The translations under genes were made by a program, and so were the position numbers. 64,000 nt of DNA from Streptomyces olivoverticillatus. GTDB taxonomy: Bacteria; Actinomycetota; Actinomycetes; Streptomycetales; Streptomycetaceae. Every line of letters starts with the position of its first letter. The first letter of the stretch is position 1. Below are positions 61,442 through 64,000 of this stretch, one piece after another. Below the pieces are notes generated by a model, which worked only from the letters and a program-made list of their open reading frames with translations, did not search any database and was not told where the DNA came from. The DNA is taken from the NCBI RefSeq assembly GCF_014203555.1, contig NZ_JACHJH010000003.1, positions 642,899 to 706,898 of the forward strand. Direction: 5' to 3'.

Positions 61442-61506
61442 GTCAACAACCTCCGGGGTTCGTTCCGTTCTCGTGGAAGAACCTACCGGCGCCCACTGAC
61501 AACGCC

Positions 61507-61558
61507 CGCCGCGGCCCGTGCCCAAGGCCCTGCGGGGCCCCGGGCACGGGCCGCGGCG
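61507..61558 (-). terminator. Strong terminator after the FabG/SDR operon
   Basis: CGCCGCGGCCCGTGCCC (61507-61523) and its exact complement (61542-61558) form a 17-bp stem with an 18-base loop that itself can fold (GGCC and GGGGCC). It begins five bases beyond the SDR stop and separates that operon from ung. Confidence 0.88.
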
Positions 61559-61563
61559 CGGCG

Positions 61564-62325
61564 TCAGACCCCGGCGTTGAGGAAGAGCCCGCCGTCCACG
61601 ACGAGCGTCTGCCCGGTGATCCACCCGGCGGCGTCGGACAGCAGGAAGGCCGCCGCGCCCCCGATGTCCTCCGGCACGCCCAGCCGCCCCAGCGGGTAGG
61701 AGGCCACGGCCTCCTCCTCGCGCCCCTCGTAGATGGCGGCGGCGAACTTGGTCTTCACCACGGCCGGGGCGATGGCGTTGACCCGTACCCCCGGCGCCAT
61801 CTCGTGGGCGAGCTGCAGCGTGAGGTTGACCATCGCGGCCTTGCTCATGCCGTACGCGCCGATGAACGGCGAGGCCGCCACGCCCGCCACGGAGGCGATG
61901 TTCACGATCGCCCCGCCGTTCTCCTTCTGCCACGCCTTCCATGTCTGCTGGGCGAAGCCGAGCGCCGAGACGACATTGGTCTCGAAGACCTTGCGGGCGA
62001 CGGCCAGGTCGAGCTCCGCGATCGGGCCGAACACGGGGTTCGTGCCGGCGTTGTTGACCAGGTAGTCGATGCGCCCGAAAGCCTCCATGGCCCGCTCGAC
62101 GGCGACGGCCTGGTGGGCCTCGTCGTGGGCCTTGCCCGGCACGCCGATCGCCCGGCCGGGGCCGAGCTTCTCGACGGCCAGGGCGAGGGCCTCCTCATTG
62201 CGTCCGGTGACGACGACCCGGTCGCCGCGGGCCACCAGCGCCTCGGCGATGCCGTAGCCGATGCCCCGGCTGGCGCCGGTGACCAGGGCCACCCTGCCGC
62301 TGTCCTGCTGCTCCTGCGCACTCAT
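61564..62325 (-). CDS. SDR-family oxidoreductase (FabG-like)
   Basis: This 253-residue classical SDR has cofactor loop VTGASRGIGYG, NNAG in DYLVNNAGTNPVFG, the catalytic Ser in IVNIASVAG and Tyr-Lys in YGMSKAAMV, ending with a WITGQTLVVDGG segment. It probably reduces or oxidises a 3-oxoacyl or hydroxyacyl substrate with NAD(P)H. It lies 19 bp downstream of a second FabG-like gene, and both precede a strong terminator, so they form a two-gene operon. ATG 62325 is the start. Confidence 0.93.
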   Translation of the reverse strand: MSAQEQQDSGRVALVTGASRGIGYGIAEALVARGDRVVVTGRNEEALALAVEKLGPGRAIGVPGKAHDEAHQAVAVERAMEAFGRIDYLVNNAGTNPVFGPIAELDLAVARKVFETNVVSALGFAQQTWKAWQKENGGAIVNIASVAGVAASPFIGAYGMSKAAMVNLTLQLAHEMAPGVRVNAIAPAVVKTKFAAAIYEGREEEAVASYPLGRLGVPEDIGGAAAFLLSDAAGWITGQTLVVDGGLFLNAGV

Positions 62326-62344
62326 GCGTCCGTCGTCCCTGTCG

Positions 62345-63106
62345 TCAGTTGAGGGGGCCGCCGGCCACGTACAGCACCTGGCCGGAGACGTAGCCGGCCT
62401 GCTCGCCGGTGAAGAAGGCGATGGCGTTGGCGATGTCGTCGGGCGTGCCGATGCGCTGCACCGGGATCTGGGAGGCCGCGGCGGTCTGGAAGTCCTCGAA
62501 GCTCATGCCGACCCGGGCGGCGGTGGCGGCCGTCATGTCGGTGGCGATGAAGCCGGGGGCGACGGAGTTGGCGGTGATGCCGAACTTGCCGAGCTCCTTG
62601 GCGAGGGTCTTGGTGAAGCCCTGCATCCCGGCCTTGGCCGCGGCGTAGTTGGCCTGCCCGCGGTTGCCGAGGGCGGAGCTGCTGGAGAGGTTGACGATCC
62701 GGCCGAACCCGGCGTCCACCATGTGCTTCTGGCAGGCGCGGGACATCAGGAAGGCGCCGCGCAGGTGGACGCCGATCACGGTGTCCCAGTCGCTGTCGCT
62801 CATCTTGAACAGCAGGTTGTCCCGGAGCACGCCGGCGTTGTTGACCAGGATGACCGGCGCGCCGAGCTCCTCGGCCACGCGGGCGACGGCCGTGTCCACC
62901 TGGGCGGAGTCGGAGACGTCGCAGCCCACGGCGAGGGCCTTGCCGCCCGCCGCGGTGATCTTCTCCACGGTGTCCGCGCAGGCCGCCTCGTCGAGGTCGA
63001 GGACGGCGACCGCGCGGCCCTCGGCGGCCAGCCGGACGGCGGTCGCGGCCCCGATGCCACGGGCCGCGCCCGTCACCAGGGCTACGCGCTGCTCGGTGGT
63101 GGACAT
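62345..63106 (-). CDS. 3-oxoacyl-ACP reductase-like SDR (FabG family)
   Basis: The 253-residue SDR has VTGAARGIGAAT, the NNAGVLRDNLLFKM segment characteristic of FabG/acetoacetyl-CoA reductases, catalytic Ser in VNLSSSSALGNRGQ, YAAAKAGMQGFTK and GFIATDMT. Residues match bacterial FabG closely, so 3-oxoacyl-ACP or -CoA reduction with NADPH is likely. ATG 63106 follows GAGGAG. A quasi-palindromic AGCAACCGCTTAGT upstream (63159-63172) may be an operator. Confidence 0.94.
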   Translation of the reverse strand: MSTTEQRVALVTGAARGIGAATAVRLAAEGRAVAVLDLDEAACADTVEKITAAGGKALAVGCDVSDSAQVDTAVARVAEELGAPVILVNNAGVLRDNLLFKMSDSDWDTVIGVHLRGAFLMSRACQKHMVDAGFGRIVNLSSSSALGNRGQANYAAAKAGMQGFTKTLAKELGKFGITANSVAPGFIATDMTAATAARVGMSFEDFQTAAASQIPVQRIGTPDDIANAIAFFTGEQAGYVSGQVLYVAGGPLN

Positions 63107-63158
63107 GCGGGTTCTCCTCACCTCGAAGGCGGCTCCCCCGCCACCGGAGCAGCGGATG

Positions 63159-63172
63159 AGCAACCGCTTAGT
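63159..63172. promoter_or_regulatory. Possible TetR-type operator upstream of the FabG-like operon
   Basis: AGCAACCGCTTAGT is an imperfect palindrome (AGC-N4-GCT core) about 55 bp upstream of the start codon. It resembles GCAAGCGCTTG-type sites near acyl-CoA genes of actinobacteria, but is not a perfect match and could be chance. Confidence 0.35.
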
Positions 63173-63232
63173 AGCTTCAGCCGATCAGACGCTAGAAGCC
63201 CCGCCATCCGCTGTCAACGCCCCCGCCTCGCC

Positions 63233-63625
63233 TCACCTGACCAGCAGGTCCAGCAGGCGTTCGGGTTCGCTCTCGGGGTCCGCGGTGAGGCCCGTGTGCA
63301 CCGGTCCGGGCTGGACGACCGTGCTGCGCGGCGCGATCAGCCAGCGGAACCGGCGCCCGGCGTCGTCGCAGGCGGCCTGGCCGGCCCGTTCCCCGCCGGC
63401 GCAGACGCCCTCGACGGCGTGCAGCGCGGCGCGCACGCCGGCCACGTCCGCCGTGGGGTCGAGTGCCCTCAGCCGTGCCTCGTCCAGGTGGACACGGGCC
63501 GCCACATAGGACGTCGCCTGGCAGTAGACGACCACCCCGGCGTTGATCTGTTCTCCGCGCTCCACGCGCGGGACGACGCGCAGCAGCGCGTATTCGAAGA
63601 CTTCGCGTCCGTTGTGGCGCGTCAC
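63233..63625 (-). CDS. DUF3037 protein, partner of HipA-like gene
   Basis: The 130-residue protein matches DUF3037: FEYALLRVVPRVERGEQINAGVVVYCQATSYVAARVHLDEARLRALDP, followed by RRFRWLIAPRSTVVQPGPVHTGLT. The family is regularly encoded directly after a HipA-like kinase gene, as here, where its GTG (63625) overlaps the HipA-like stop (GTGA). No catalytic motif is recognisable; it may be a small accessory or antitoxin-like partner of the kinase. Confidence 0.87.
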   Translation of the reverse strand: MTRHNGREVFEYALLRVVPRVERGEQINAGVVVYCQATSYVAARVHLDEARLRALDPTADVAGVRAALHAVEGVCAGGERAGQAACDDAGRRFRWLIAPRSTVVQPGPVHTGLTADPESEPERLLDLLVR

Positions 63626-64000
63626 TTTCCGGCCTTTCCGTTCAGCCTGACACGCACCCATTCGGGGGCCTGCGAGGGCTTTTCCGCGCTGCGCTCGCCG
63701 AGCGCGATCCGGTCCCCGATGGTGGCGGCGCGGGCGAGCAGCACGTCGACGTACGCCCGGCGCACGGCGTCCGGTCCGTCGAAGCCCGGCTCGTCGGCGA
63801 GCCATTCGTCGGGGATGTCGGCGGCGGCCTCGGCCAGCAATTCCCTCGTGATCTTCGGGGCGAGCTCGGCCGATGCGGCGGCGATGTCCGGACCGAAGGA
63901 GGCCAGCACGTGGTCGGAGGCGTCGTAGGCCTTCGCGGCGGCGGCCTCGGCGGTCGGCCAGTTGTGGTGCCAGATCATGGTCGCGCCGTGGTCGATGAGC
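63622..64000 (-). CDS. HipA-like kinase family protein, C-terminal part (5' end outside window)
   Basis: The frame is open to the window edge. The visible 125 residues begin LIDHGATMIWHHNW, typical of the HipA-like C-terminal half of actinobacterial HipA family kinases (DHGA and the following aromatic pair), and end with a helical region (YVDVLLARAATIGDRIAL). The kinase active-site loop must lie upstream, outside the window. The related E. coli HipA phosphorylates aminoacyl-tRNA synthetases as a toxin; this actinobacterial branch, with DUF3037, is less well understood. The stop overlaps the start of DUF3037. Confidence 0.82.
   Translation of the reverse strand, partial: LIDHGATMIWHHNWPTAEAAAAKAYDASDHVLASFGPDIAAASAELAPKITRELLAEAAADIPDEWLADEPGFDGPDAVRRAYVDVLLARAATIGDRIALGERSAEKPSQAPEWVRVRLNGKAGK

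Overview
The window is 64 kb of high-GC actinobacterial chromosome, almost certainly Streptomyces or a close relative. The evidence is the codon bias (G/C at third positions, many GTG and occasional TTG starts), putative leaderless genes, a conservon (cvnA-D plus P450) next to a terpene synthase, SpoIIE/RsbW-type signalling proteins, the MutA/MutB/MeaB operon and a Ku/LigD-polymerase pair. No rRNA, tRNA, CRISPR array, intact transposon or replication origin was recognised. All assignments were made by reading the sequence; no database search was run.

Region 1 (1-5030) is the one clearly foreign or decaying stretch. After the tail of a DeoR-type regulator come four minus-strand genes of lower-GC character: a secreted beta-helix-like protein, two leaderless tandem IPT/TIG-domain proteins, and an RCC1-repeat gene broken by an in-frame TAG. 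Beside them lies a graveyard in which a piece of a Tn3-family-like transposase is fused to a fragment of a PLP-dependent cysteine-synthase gene. Region 2 (5033-17028) is core metabolism and regulation: an RsbW-like ATPase, a ROK regulator divergent from an MFS transporter, DUF2797, a geranylgeranyl-reductase-like flavoprotein, an M20 dipeptidase, a TmrB-like P-loop/NUDIX fusion, a ROK sugar kinase divergent from a LacI regulator with a visible operator, and a DUF6986 aldolase-like protein.

Region 3 (17171-30965) holds etfBA, a flavin reductase, a thioredoxin-like protein, a PlsC acyltransferase, a translationally coupled three-gene operon (DUF6421, SDR, threonine aldolase), a complete polar amino-acid ABC importer with overlapping stops and starts, GNAT and VOC proteins, a DUF5134 membrane protein, an M56 peptidase and a YceI protein. 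Region 4 (31009-39775) has a HAD hydrolase, two overlapping RimK-like ATP-grasp genes, the methylmalonyl-CoA mutase operon mutA-mutB-meaB, and a secreted Het-C/CinY-like protein.

Region 5 (39878-51179) contains a PAS-GAF-SpoIIE-HATPase phosphatase, a lipase-maturation-factor-like membrane protein, an FAD monooxygenase, an HHH-PHP phosphoesterase, divergent ligD-polymerase and ku genes sharing a 32-bp spacer, and a large LAL-type ATPase that has lost its LuxR DNA-binding domain. Region 6 (51180-56548) is the conservon: sensor-kinase-like CvnA, roadblock CvnB, DUF742 CvnC, GTPase CvnD and a P450 whose K-helix ExxR motif reads EQVLW. It is followed, convergent and overlapping by 115 bp, by a type I terpene synthase. 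Region 7 (56885-64000) carries apolipoprotein N-acyltransferase, a Gfo/Idh/MocA oxidoreductase, a DinB-like protein, a proline-rich lipoprotein, uracil-DNA glycosylase, a FabG/SDR operon and the start of a HipA-like/DUF3037 pair cut by the window edge.

The most promising unexplained systems are the conservon/P450/terpene synthase block with its divergent HTH-less ATPase, the tandem ATP-grasp pair, the TmrB-NUDIX fusion, and the TIG/RCC1/beta-helix island.
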